Part shown: positions 52,516-61,059 of the stretch, in pieces | How positions within the stretch are numbered: the first letter of the stretch is position 1 | Layout: every line of letters begins with the position of its first letter | Source of the DNA: Pseudarthrobacter sp. fls2-241-R2A-127 | GTDB lineage: Bacteria; Actinomycetota; Actinomycetes; Actinomycetales; Micrococcaceae | Length of the DNA: 64,000 nt | Assembly (NCBI RefSeq): GCF_030209355.1 | Contig: NZ_JARVSF010000029.1 | Location: forward strand, 24,396 to 88,395 | Reading direction: 5' to 3' | Position numbers and translations under genes: made by a program | The notes under the pieces: generated by a model | What the model was told of the DNA's origin: nothing | Seen by the model: only the letters and a program-made list of their open reading frames with translations | Database searches by the model: none

Positions 52516-53526
52516 GTGGCGGCAGCCATCTTCGCTGCGGTGGTCCTGCTGGCCGCAGCATTTGCCTTCCTGAACGGCTTCCGTGATGCATCCACCTCGG
52601 TGGCCCTTGCGGTGCGGAACCGGGCCCTCACGCCGAGCGTGGCCGTGCTCCTCGCCGCGTTCTTCAACTTCGTGGGCGCCCTGCTGAGCGCGATGCTCGC
52701 GGTCGCCGCCAGCCGGACCTGGATCAACCTTCCGGCAGGACCGGGCGGCCTCGCCATCCTGCTGGCCGGCTTGGCCAGCGCCTGCGCCTGGGGCCTGCTG
52801 ATGTGGCGCCGCGGCATCCCGGCCTCCTCCACCCACGCATTGGTGGGGGGACTTGCCGGGGCCGGACTGGCCAGCCTGGCAGTCGGCGGCCCCGGGGTGG
52901 CCGGCGTGGACCAGTCGCTGCTGTTCCAGGTGGTCCTGCCGCTGGTGCTTTCCCCGCTGGTGGCCTACAGCGGGTCGTTCATGCTGGTGTACCCGGCCAC
53001 GTGGGGGGCGCGTTACACCCAACCCAACGTGGTGAACCAGCGGTTCCGCAGGGGGCAGGCCATCGCTGCCGGTGCGGTTGCCTTCGGTCACGGCCTGCAG
53101 GACGGGCAGCGGGTCAGCGCCGTGCTGTTGCTGGCCCTGCTGGCGGCAGGGTATTCCGACGGCGGGATCCCCGTCTGGGTTGCCTTGCTGTCCGCGGTGA
53201 TGATGACCGCAGGGACCCTGTTCGGCGGGTGGCGGATCTCGTACACCATCGGCTACAAGATCACCAGGATCGATCCGCTGCGCGGCTCCGTGGCCCAGAC
53301 TTTCAGCGCGCTGATGCTGTTTGTGGGTGCCATCGGGCTGCACTGGCCGCTGTCCACCACCCACACCGTTACGGCCGGCACCTTGGGCGCGGGCGAGAAC
53401 CAGCACTTCTCGGTGACCAACCGGAAGCTGGTCATCAGGATCATCTGGCTTTGGGTCCTGACGCCGGTGGCCACCTGCGCCCTGGCGTTCGTGCTGGCGC
53501 TGGCATTGTCGCCGCTGGCGGCGTAG
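52516..53526 (+). CDS. Low-affinity inorganic phosphate transporter, Pit family
   Basis: A 336-residue membrane symporter with about ten hydrophobic segments. The two inverted PiT signatures are present: NGFRDASTSVALAVRNRALTP near residue 16 (GFxDx2N-like) and SVAQTFSALMLFVGAIGLHWPLSTTHTVTAGTLGAG near 258, plus RRGIPASSTHALVGGLAGAGLA. It starts with GTG 52516, directly after DUF47. It takes up metal-phosphate with protons when phosphate is plentiful; here it neighbours the high-affinity Pst genes. Confidence 0.92.
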   Translation: MAAAIFAAVVLLAAAFAFLNGFRDASTSVALAVRNRALTPSVAVLLAAFFNFVGALLSAMLAVAASRTWINLPAGPGGLAILLAGLASACAWGLLMWRRGIPASSTHALVGGLAGAGLASLAVGGPGVAGVDQSLLFQVVLPLVLSPLVAYSGSFMLVYPATWGARYTQPNVVNQRFRRGQAIAAGAVAFGHGLQDGQRVSAVLLLALLAAGYSDGGIPVWVALLSAVMMTAGTLFGGWRISYTIGYKITRIDPLRGSVAQTFSALMLFVGAIGLHWPLSTTHTVTAGTLGAGENQHFSVTNRKLVIRIIWLWVLTPVATCALAFVLALALSPLAA

Positions 53527-53548
53527 CCGGGGCCCGAAAGTTGCGGTC

Positions 53549-53947
53549 CTAGATGATGGCGGGCGCTGCGTCCGGGGCCGGCAGGATCGCGGCCAGTTCT
53601 TCGGCAGACAGGTTCGCCGCCGTGCAGAGCTCATCCTGGGCGACTCCCGCGGAGGACGCTTTCTGGACTGCCTGGCGCAGCGCCTCCAAAGCGCTGTCCA
53701 GCTCCCACTGCTTGCTTTCAAGGTAGGAGCTGGTGCGCCACACCTCCGAGAGCACGTCCTCCGGGCCTCCGGCCGCCGCAACGGCTTCCGGGTCGATTTG
53801 CGGGACGAGCGGCCCGCCGCCAAGGGTGGCGGCCAGCCCGGCAGCTGCATCGAAGTCCTGCACGTGCGCGGCGGGCAGCGCGGATGCGGCCGCAGCGGGC
53901 AGGGAAACCGTAAGCTGGGGACCGGGATTGCTGGCCGTCTGCGTCAT
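53549..53947 (-). CDS. Conserved hypothetical protein between pit and pst genes
   Basis: A 132-residue acidic, Ala-rich cytoplasmic protein (MTQTASNPGPQLTVSLPAAAASALPAAHVQDFDAAAG) with a helical middle (DVLSEVWRTSSYLESKQWELDSALEALRQAVQKASSAG) and LSAEELAAILPA near the end. I do not recognise it. A good AGGAG site precedes ATG 53947. Its position between two phosphate systems is suggestive only. Confidence 0.65.
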   Translation of the reverse strand: MTQTASNPGPQLTVSLPAAAASALPAAHVQDFDAAAGLAATLGGGPLVPQIDPEAVAAAGGPEDVLSEVWRTSSYLESKQWELDSALEALRQAVQKASSAGVAQDELCTAANLSAEELAAILPAPDAAPAII

Positions 53948-54043
53948 GGCAAAACTCCTAAGCTTGCTTACTGCTAGATTCGAAAGTATCTAGTTCAGCG
54001 TACTAAATGCCGTCGGGGTTCGCCAACAGGACCGGCCGGCCGT

Positions 54044-54823
54044 TTATCCGAAACGCCCGGAGACGTAGTCCTCAGTGGCCTTCTGCACCGGGTTGCTGAA
54101 GATGGTGTGCGTGTCACCGTATTCGATCAGCTTGCCCGGCTTGCCCGTGCCCGCAATGTTGAAGAAGGCCGTCTTGTCAGAGACACGGGCAGCCTGCTGC
54201 ATGTTGTGGGTCACGATCACCACGGTGTACTGGTCCTTGAGCTCATTGATGAGGTCTTCGATGGCCAGGGTGGAAATCGGGTCCAGGGCGGAGCAGGGCT
54301 CGTCCATCAGGATCACCTGCGGCTCCACGGCGATGGCGCGGGCAATGCAGAGCCGCTGCTGCTGTCCGCCGGAGAGGCCGGATCCGGGCTTCTCCAGCCG
54401 GTCCTTGACCTCGTTCCACAGGTTGGCGCCCTTGAGCGAACGCTCCACGAGGACATCGGCCTCGCCCTTGGAGATCTTCTTGTTATTCAGCTTGACCCCG
54501 GCCAGCACGTTGTCCCGGATGGACATGGTGGGGAACGGGTTGGGGCGCTGGAAGACCATGCCGATCTGGGAACGGACCGTCACGGGATCCACGCCCGGGC
54601 CGTAAAGGTTGTCTCCGTCCAGCAGCACCTCGCCTTCCACGCGGGCACCGGGGATGACCTCGTGCATGCGGTTCAGGGTCCGCAGGAACGTGGACTTGCC
54701 GCAGCCGGACGGGCCGATGAACGCGGTGACGGACTTGGCCTCGATGTTGATGCTGACGTCCTCAACGGCGAGGAAGTCGCCGTAGTACACGTTCAGGTCC
54801 TTGACGTCGATGCGCTTAGACAT
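54044..54823 (-). CDS. pstB: Phosphate ABC transporter ATP-binding protein PstB
   Basis: A 259-residue ATPase of the high-affinity phosphate importer. DLNVYYGDFLAVEDVSINIEAKSVTAFIGPSGCGKSTFLRTLNRMHE with Walker A GPSGCGKST, Q-loop VFQRPNPFP (PstB-specific), signature LSGGQQQRLCIARA, Walker B VILMDEPCSALDP and H-loop VTHNMQQAARVSDKTAFF. Normal length and complete. Last gene of pstSCAB. Confidence 0.97.
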   Translation of the reverse strand: MSKRIDVKDLNVYYGDFLAVEDVSINIEAKSVTAFIGPSGCGKSTFLRTLNRMHEVIPGARVEGEVLLDGDNLYGPGVDPVTVRSQIGMVFQRPNPFPTMSIRDNVLAGVKLNNKKISKGEADVLVERSLKGANLWNEVKDRLEKPGSGLSGGQQQRLCIARAIAVEPQVILMDEPCSALDPISTLAIEDLINELKDQYTVVIVTHNMQQAARVSDKTAFFNIAGTGKPGKLIEYGDTHTIFSNPVQKATEDYVSGRFG

Positions 54824-54898
54824 GGTGTTCCTTCACTTGCTGGTATGGATTGAAGTCTAGGATCCGCCGGGGTTCGGCGGAAGGTGCGGGAGGCTTGG

Positions 54899-56011
54899 TC
54901 AGCGGCCCGTCTTGGGGGCGAAGATCCTGGCGATCAGGCGCGCCACCAGGTTCAGGACCATCACCAGGATGATCAGCACCAGCGCCGCTCCCCAGGCCCG
55001 CTGCGAGGACGGGTCCGGGTTGGACGGTGAGGTGGGGTTCAGGATCTGGGTGTAGATGAAGGTGGGCAGCGAGGCCATCCAGCCGCCGAACACGTTTGAG
55101 TTGATGCTCGTGGCAAAGCCTGCGGTGACCAGGATGGGCGCCGTCTCGCCGATGACGCGCGCAATAGCCAGGGTGACGCCGGACGCGATGCCCGAGATCG
55201 CCGTCGGGATAACCACCTTGAGGATGGTCCGCCACTTGCGCACGCCCAGGGCGTAGGCGGCCTCGCGCAGCTCATTGGGAACAATCTTGAGCATTTCCTC
55301 GCTGGAGCGGACCACCACGGGGATCATCAGGACCGAAAGGGCGACGGCGGCCACCGCGCCGGTCTTGGTACCCGGACCCACCACCACGAAGAAGAATGCG
55401 GCGGCGAAGAGGCCGGCCACGATGGAGGGGATGCCGGTCATGACGTCCACGAAGAACGTGATGGCCTTGGCCAGGCGGCCGTCGTGGCCATACTCCACCA
55501 GGTAGATGGCCGTGAGCAGGCCTACGGGCACCGAGATCACGGTGGCCAGCAGCGTGATCTGAACCGTGCCCAGGATGGCGTGGTAGATGCCGCCCATTAC
55601 CGGGCCGCCGCTCTCCACGGCCTTGTTGTCGAACGCGCCCGTGACGCCGTTCATGGAGGTGGTGAGGAATCCGGGGTCCATAAGACCCGGAATGCCGTTC
55701 ACCAGCACCGTCCAGATCACCGAAACGAGCGGCAGGAGGGCCACCAGGAACGAGCCAACCACCAGGCAGGTGGCCAGCTTGTCCTTGGCCCTGCGGGAGC
55801 CTTCCACCATGGCGCTCCAGGAGACCAGGCCGATGGCGAAGAGCAGTGCCGAGACCAGTCCCCAGCCAAACGCATTGAAGCCGATCAGGGCAAGGATGGC
55901 TGCCCCGACGATCAACGCGGCAGCCAGGACGGCGTAGGGTGCGTACTTGGGCAGCTGGCCCTTGGTGAGCGCCGACCGCTTGCTGCGGACCGGGGTAAGC
56001 GTGGAGGTCAT
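54899..56011 (-). CDS. pstA: Phosphate ABC transporter permease PstA
   Basis: A 370-residue permease with an extended N-terminal part (three hydrophobic segments before the core) as in other actinobacteria. Core features: AIYLVEYGHDGRLAKAITFFVDVMTGIPSIVAGLFAAAF and the coupling loop RSSEEMLKIVPNELREAAYALGVRKWRTILKVVIPTA. It starts at 56011, directly abutting the pstC stop at 56012. Confidence 0.95.
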   Translation of the reverse strand: MTSTLTPVRSKRSALTKGQLPKYAPYAVLAAALIVGAAILALIGFNAFGWGLVSALLFAIGLVSWSAMVEGSRRAKDKLATCLVVGSFLVALLPLVSVIWTVLVNGIPGLMDPGFLTTSMNGVTGAFDNKAVESGGPVMGGIYHAILGTVQITLLATVISVPVGLLTAIYLVEYGHDGRLAKAITFFVDVMTGIPSIVAGLFAAAFFFVVVGPGTKTGAVAAVALSVLMIPVVVRSSEEMLKIVPNELREAAYALGVRKWRTILKVVIPTAISGIASGVTLAIARVIGETAPILVTAGFATSINSNVFGGWMASLPTFIYTQILNPTSPSNPDPSSQRAWGAALVLIILVMVLNLVARLIARIFAPKTGR

Positions 56012-56944
56012 TTAGTTGGCTCCCGAGAATTCTTTGTGCCGGGTGATGACCCAGCGGGCGATCATGTTCACGGCCAGGGTGATGACGAACAGGACCAGGC
56101 CGGCGGCGATCAGGGTGCTGACCTTGATGCCGCTGGCTTCGGGGAAGTTCAGGGCGATCTCGGCTGCGATGGTCTGGTTGCCGGACTGGATCAGGCTGGC
56201 GGTCAGGGCGCCGGAGGACAGGACCAGGGCAACAGCCATGGTTTCGCCCAGTGCACGGCCCAACCCCAGCATGATTGCGCTGATGATGCCCGGGCGGCCG
56301 AAGGGCAGCACTGCCATCTTGATCATTTCCCAGCGGGTGGCACCGAGCGCCAGCGCCGCCTCCTCATGCAGCTTGGGGGTCTGCAGGAAGATCTCGCGGG
56401 AGAGCGAGGTGATGATGGGCAGGACCATGACCGCCAGGACGATGCCCGCGGTGAGGATGGTCTTGCCGGTGGTGGAGGCGGGGCCCTGGAAGATGGGGAG
56501 CCAGCCCATGTTCTCCGCAAGCCACCCGTAGGCGGGCGAGATTTGCTTGGCCAGGAACGCTGCGCCCCACGCTCCGTAGACAACGGAGGGGATGGCGGCG
56601 AGCAGGTCAACGACGTAACCGAGCCCGGAGGCGAGGCGGCGCGGCGCGAAGTGCGAGATGAAGAGCGCCACTCCGATGGCCACCGGGGTGGCGATCACCA
56701 GAGCGATGACGGCGGCGATGAGGGTGCCGATGACAATGGGCCAGATGTAGGCGAAGAAGCCTTGTCCGCCCTGGATCTTGTCGGCCGGTGCGGTCAGCGC
56801 GGGAATTGCCTGGACCACCAGGAAGAGTGCGACGCCGAAGAGGACGGCGAGGATCAGGCAGCCGGCGGCCAGTGCGGCTCCGGAGAAGACTTTGTCCCCG
56901 GTGCGGCCGGCGCCCTGTGTACTGGTCAGGGAGGTGGCGGTCAT
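56012..56944 (-). CDS. pstC: Phosphate ABC transporter permease PstC
   Basis: A 310-residue permease with six core helices. GDKVFSGAALAAGCLILAVLFGVALFLVVQ opens the first helix; ISHFAPRRLASGLGYVVDLLAAIPSVVYGAWGAAFL and LQTPKLHEEAALALGATRWEMIKMAVLPFGRPGIISAIMLG (coupling loop) are PstC signatures. I use ATG 56944; the frame is open to 56995 but lies in the stem-loop region. Confidence 0.95.
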   Translation of the reverse strand: MTATSLTSTQGAGRTGDKVFSGAALAAGCLILAVLFGVALFLVVQAIPALTAPADKIQGGQGFFAYIWPIVIGTLIAAVIALVIATPVAIGVALFISHFAPRRLASGLGYVVDLLAAIPSVVYGAWGAAFLAKQISPAYGWLAENMGWLPIFQGPASTTGKTILTAGIVLAVMVLPIITSLSREIFLQTPKLHEEAALALGATRWEMIKMAVLPFGRPGIISAIMLGLGRALGETMAVALVLSSGALTASLIQSGNQTIAAEIALNFPEASGIKVSTLIAAGLVLFVITLAVNMIARWVITRHKEFSGAN

Positions 56945-56994
56945 TCGACGGCCCTTCGATTCGTTGCGGTATAAGGAAACGGGGTGCAATGCCA

Positions 56995-57030
56995 AGTTCC
57001 CCGCACTGCCTTCCGGCAGGCGGGGAACCT
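56995..57030 (-). terminator. Stem-loop between pstS and pstC
   Basis: AGGTTCCCCGC and GCGGGGAACTT pair around an inner CTGCC/GGCAG stem, 18 bases after the pstS stop. No U-tract on the minus strand; likely protects or partly attenuates so that PstS is made in excess. Confidence 0.65.
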
Positions 57031-57047
57031 GGTTTTTGCGGCGATTA

Positions 57048-58169
57048 CTAGGACTTGACCTTGATCGAGTCGATGGCCTTGGCGGCCTTGGCTGCGAGGT
57101 CGGAAGACAGCGGAGCCGACTTGGCCGAGTCCGCAGCAGCCTTCTGGCCGTCAGCGGAGACTACGTAGTGCTCGAAGGCCTTGACCAGGTCAACCGTTTC
57201 CTGCTTGTCGTAGGTGGTGCACAGGACGTGAAAGGACACCAGGACGATCGGGTAGGCGCCGGCGATGGTGGTCTTGCGGTCCAGCTTGATGGAGAGGTCG
57301 TTGGCGGCGCGGCCGTCAACGGGCTTGCCGGCGTCAACTGCCTTGGCGGCGGCATCGGCGGAGATCTTGGTGAAGGAGTCGCCCACCTTGATCTGTGCCA
57401 CACCCAGCTTGCCGCTCACGGCGGAGTCGTCAGCGTAGGTCACGGCACCGGGGGTGTCCGTCACGGTCTTGACCACACCGGAGGTGCCCTTGGCGTTCTC
57501 GCCCTGCAGGCTGGCAGGCCAGACACCGGCGGCCTTGTCGGTCCAGACATCGGAGGCTGCGGCGGACAGGTAGTCCGTGAAGTTCTGCGTGGTGCCGGAG
57601 TCATCGGAGCGGTTCACCGGGGTGACCTTGAGGTCCGGCAGGGACACGCCGGCATTGAGGGCAGCGATCGCGGGGTCGTTCCACTTGGCGATCTGGCCGC
57701 GGAAGATCTTGGCAACGGTGGCGGCATCCAGCTTCAGGTCGGTGACGCCGGGAACGTTGAAGGCCACTGCGATCGGGGAGATGTACACCGGAACGTTGAT
57801 GGCGCCGTCGGGACCGCACTTGTCCTTGGAGGAAGCGAACTCGGCATCGGTCAGGTAGGCATCCGAGCCGGCAAACTGTGCCGAGCCGTCGAGGATTGCC
57901 TTGCGGCCGGCACCGGAGCCGTCCGGGGAGTACTGCACGCTGGCGCCGGAGTTGGCGGAGGCGAAGTTCGTCTTCCATGCATCCATGGCCGCACCCTGGG
58001 CGGAGGAGCCGATGCCGGTCAGCGTGCCGGTGACCTTGGTGCCGGAGGAAGCCTGGTTGCCTGCAGGCGCGGTGCCCGTGGCGTTGTCTGAACCGCAGGC
58101 GGACAGCGCGAGTGCGCCCGCAGCGATAACAGCGATAGCCGCGTGGCGGCCGAAGCGAATTGCCTTCAC
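57048..58169 (-). CDS. pstS: Phosphate-binding lipoprotein PstS
   Basis: A 373-residue lipoprotein of the phosphate importer. Signal peptide with lipobox ALSACGSDN (Cys about 26), then GTLTGIGSSAQGAAMDAWKTNFASANSGASVQYSPDGSGAGRKAILDGSAQFAGSDAYLTDAE, in which GSGAGR and the GSD segment form the phosphate pocket, and VNRSDDSGTTQNFTDYLS, the second phosphate loop. Full length. First gene of the pst operon; a PHO-box-like repeat lies about 120 bases upstream. Confidence 0.96.
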   Translation of the reverse strand: MKAIRFGRHAAIAVIAAGALALSACGSDNATGTAPAGNQASSGTKVTGTLTGIGSSAQGAAMDAWKTNFASANSGASVQYSPDGSGAGRKAILDGSAQFAGSDAYLTDAEFASSKDKCGPDGAINVPVYISPIAVAFNVPGVTDLKLDAATVAKIFRGQIAKWNDPAIAALNAGVSLPDLKVTPVNRSDDSGTTQNFTDYLSAAASDVWTDKAAGVWPASLQGENAKGTSGVVKTVTDTPGAVTYADDSAVSGKLGVAQIKVGDSFTKISADAAAKAVDAGKPVDGRAANDLSIKLDRKTTIAGAYPIVLVSFHVLCTTYDKQETVDLVKAFEHYVVSADGQKAAADSAKSAPLSSDLAAKAAKAIDSIKVKS

Positions 58170-58288
58170 TAGATGTACCCCTTCCAGGGTTATTCAGGTG
58201 CGGGACAGGGACGGAGAACCCTGCTGCGCGATGCGTACGTTGTGTACCTTCAAGTAAGTTATGGGCCGCAGGTAACGGGATGGGCTGT

Positions 58289-58310
58289 CCAAAGTGAACG
58301 GATGATTAAC
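58289..58310 (-). promoter_or_regulatory. PHO-box-like direct repeat upstream of pstS
   Basis: On the minus strand two adjacent 11-base units read GTTAATCATCC and GTTCACTTTGG, matching the GTTCA-type repeats bound by actinobacterial PhoP. Located about 120 bases before the pstS ATG. The remaining gap 58170-58420 shows no gene. Confidence 0.55.
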
Positions 58311-58420
58311 GACGGCGGGATATTGGCTGACATATGCCGGGTCACCATTGCGCAGATCACACGTCCAGCCGTAGTGGACCCGTACCCGGCAGTGGACGGG
58401 CACTGAATAGACTTGACCGC

Positions 58421-59548
58421 ATGGCCATCCCAGCAGGACTCTCAGCAAGCCGGCGGTTCCTGCGCACCCGCATCCGGACCGGGCTGATCCGCAGCCGCAA
58501 CTCCTTCGTGCCCGCCATCCAGATGACCGTCTGCGCGGTGGGGGCCTACGCTTTCGCGCAGTACGTCCTGGGCCATTCGGGCCCCTTGTTCGCCGCCACC
58601 TCATCGCTGATCGCGCTCGGATTCTCGCGTGAGCCGCGGCTGCGCAGGGTCATGGAGGTGGGGCTTGGCTGCACCATCGGCATCGCGGTGGGCGACCTGC
58701 TCCTGCACTGGCTGGGCGGCGAAATCTGGGTGGCCGCCGTCGTGCTTCTCTTCTCCATCCTGCTGGCCCGGTTCCTGGACAGCGGAAATATCTTTACCAC
58801 CCAGTTGGCGCTGCAATCGCTGCTGGTGGTGCTGTTGCCCGCGCCGTCAGGCGGCCCGTTCACCCGAAGTATCGACGCCGTGGTGGGTGGCTTCTGCGCA
58901 CTGCTGGTGACCATCCTGGCGCCCAAAGACCCCCGCCGGGAGCCACGCCGCGACGTCCAGAAGCTGCTGCATGAACTGGCCGAGGTCCTGCGTGAATGCG
59001 CCGGTGCGCTGGTGAACAGCGATTCCACCCAGGCCTGGCACGCGCTGATCCGCGGCAGGAACTGCCAGCCCCTGGTGGATGCCATGCGCCAGTCCCTCCG
59101 GGCGTCCGGGGAGGTGGCCACGCTGGCACCGGCCTACCGTCGGCACCGGGACGAGCTGGACCGGCTGAACCAGTCGCTGGACTTTATTGACCTGGCGCTG
59201 CGGAACAGCCGCGTCTTCGCGCGGCGGCTGACCAGCGCCATCAACCACACGGCCCTCTCGGACGAGGCCACGGACAGCATCGCCGGGGTGCTCCAGGAGA
59301 CCGCTGCCGCCATTGATGAGCTCTCGCTGGGCCTGGCGGAAACGCACGACGGCGTCCGGCGCGCCCACCTGCGCACGGCCAGGCGCGACCTGAGCGAGAT
59401 AGCGCTGCGGTTGCACCCGAAGCTGTTGGAGGTGCAGCGGCTGGAGGGCGAAACAGTGGTGATGCTGTTCCGCCCCCTCATGGTGGACCTGCTGGAAGCA
59501 ACGGGCATGGACGCGGCCGAGGCCAGGGATGTGCTGCCCGCACTGTAG
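58421..59548 (+). CDS. FUSC-family membrane protein (aromatic-acid-exporter-like)
   Basis: A 375-residue protein whose N-terminal 150 residues hold four to six hydrophobic segments (FVPAIQMTVCAVGAYAFAQYVLG, LGCTIGIAVGDLLLHWLGGEIWVAAVVLLFSILLARFLD), the FUSC/ArAE half-repeat. The rest is a long helical cytoplasmic domain (RDVQKLLHELAEVLRECAGALV). Homologues include efflux-like proteins and osmoprotective membrane proteins; function here is unknown. ATG 58421 chosen; the frame is open upstream. Divergent from pstS. Confidence 0.82.
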   Translation: MAIPAGLSASRRFLRTRIRTGLIRSRNSFVPAIQMTVCAVGAYAFAQYVLGHSGPLFAATSSLIALGFSREPRLRRVMEVGLGCTIGIAVGDLLLHWLGGEIWVAAVVLLFSILLARFLDSGNIFTTQLALQSLLVVLLPAPSGGPFTRSIDAVVGGFCALLVTILAPKDPRREPRRDVQKLLHELAEVLRECAGALVNSDSTQAWHALIRGRNCQPLVDAMRQSLRASGEVATLAPAYRRHRDELDRLNQSLDFIDLALRNSRVFARRLTSAINHTALSDEATDSIAGVLQETAAAIDELSLGLAETHDGVRRAHLRTARRDLSEIALRLHPKLLEVQRLEGETVVMLFRPLMVDLLEATGMDAAEARDVLPAL

Positions 59549-59577
59549 TGTCTGTGCCCGCCAGTAGGGTTGACCCC

Positions 59578-60951
59578 ATGGCAACAAAGACTTCCCGGGC
59601 ATCCAAAGCGCCCGCCTATAAATGCGCCGAATGCGGCTGGACCACCGCCAAGTGGGTGGGCCGCTGCGGCGAGTGCCAGGCGTGGGGCACGGTTGAGGAA
59701 ACTGGCGCAGCGGTGGCACGGACCACGGCCGCCACGACGGTGGTGGAGCCGGCGCGCCGGATCGCGGATGTGGACGCCACCACGGCGGCGTTCCTTCCTA
59801 CCGGTGTGGACGAACTGGACCGCGTCCTGGGCGGCGGCCTGGTTCCCGGTGCGGTCATCCTGCTGGCGGGTGAGCCCGGCGTGGGCAAGTCCACGCTGCT
59901 GCTGGACGTGGCCGCAAAGTTCGCCCGAACCGCGCAGGACGTCCTCTACGTCACCGGGGAGGAGTCGGCCGCACAGGTGAAGCTGCGCGCCGAACGGATC
60001 GACGCCGTCGCCGAATCCCTGTACCTGTCAGCGGAGACGGACCTGGGCCAGGCGCTGGGCCAAGTGGAGAAGATTGAACCGCGGCTGCTGATAGTGGACT
60101 CCGTGCAAACCCTCAGCAGCGCGGACGTGGACGGCAGCGCCGGCGGCGTATCCCAGGTGCGTGAAGTAGCAGCATCCATCATTGCCGCAGCAAAGCGGCG
60201 GAACATGACCACGCTGCTGGTGGGGCATGTCACCAAGGACGGCTCCATCGCCGGGCCTCGGCTGCTGGAGCACCTGGTGGACGTAGTGTGCCAGTTCGAG
60301 GGCGAGCGGCACTCCCGGCTGCGGTTGCTGCGTGCCGTGAAAAACCGGTACGGGCCCACCGACGACGTGGGCTGCTTCGACCTCAACGAGAACGGGATCG
60401 AGGGCCTCGCTGATCCCAGCGGCCTGTTCGTCAGCCGCACCAAGGACCCGGTTTCGGGCACCTGCATCACCGTCACCATGGAGGGGCGCCGCCCCCTGCT
60501 CGCGGAAGTGCAGTCGCTCCTGGCCGAAAGTCCCAACGCGCAGCCCCGGCGGGCAACCAGCGGCCTGGACAGTTCACGGGTGTCCATGCTGCTTGCTGTC
60601 CTGCAGCAGCGCGCCGGAACCATGCTGCACAAGGACGACTCCTACGTTGCCACCGTAGGCGGCGTGAAGCTCAGCGAACCGGCCACGGACCTCGCGGTGG
60701 CCCTTGCCGTGGCCTCGGCGAAGGCCCGCAAACCGCTGCCCATCCGGCTGATTGCCTTCGGCGAGGTAGGCCTGGCGGGCGAGGTCCGTCCGGTGCCGGG
60801 GATCAACCAGCGCATCCAGGAGGCCCACCGGCTCGGGTTTACGCACGCAGTGGTTCCGGCCAGCCACACCGGGCCCGGTCCGGTCCCTGCCGGATTCTCG
60901 GTGCGGGAAGTGGAGCACCTGACGGAGGCGCTGAGCCTTCTGATCGGATAG
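59578..60951 (+). CDS. radA: DNA repair protein RadA
   Basis: A 457-residue RecA-like ATPase that drives branch migration in recombination. N-terminal zinc finger YKCAECGWTTAKWVGRCGECQAWGT (four Cys), Walker A LAGEPGVGKSTLLLD (about 100), the RadA-specific KNRYGPTDDVGCF motif, and a C-terminal Lon-protease-like domain (KLSEPATDLAVALAVASAKARKPLP) without the catalytic Ser. Standard length. ATG 59578 after AGTAGGG. Begins 29 bases after the FUSC gene. Confidence 0.97.
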   Translation: MATKTSRASKAPAYKCAECGWTTAKWVGRCGECQAWGTVEETGAAVARTTAATTVVEPARRIADVDATTAAFLPTGVDELDRVLGGGLVPGAVILLAGEPGVGKSTLLLDVAAKFARTAQDVLYVTGEESAAQVKLRAERIDAVAESLYLSAETDLGQALGQVEKIEPRLLIVDSVQTLSSADVDGSAGGVSQVREVAASIIAAAKRRNMTTLLVGHVTKDGSIAGPRLLEHLVDVVCQFEGERHSRLRLLRAVKNRYGPTDDVGCFDLNENGIEGLADPSGLFVSRTKDPVSGTCITVTMEGRRPLLAEVQSLLAESPNAQPRRATSGLDSSRVSMLLAVLQQRAGTMLHKDDSYVATVGGVKLSEPATDLAVALAVASAKARKPLPIRLIAFGEVGLAGEVRPVPGINQRIQEAHRLGFTHAVVPASHTGPGPVPAGFSVREVEHLTEALSLLIG

Positions 60952-61059
60952 CCCGTGGCCATAACCAGGCGCCAACCGTGAGATCCGCCGCCTGCGCGGG
61001 TACTGTGGCTGCAGGACCTTCATGCAAACGGAGGCAAGATATTTCTGCTCTGGGGCAGC

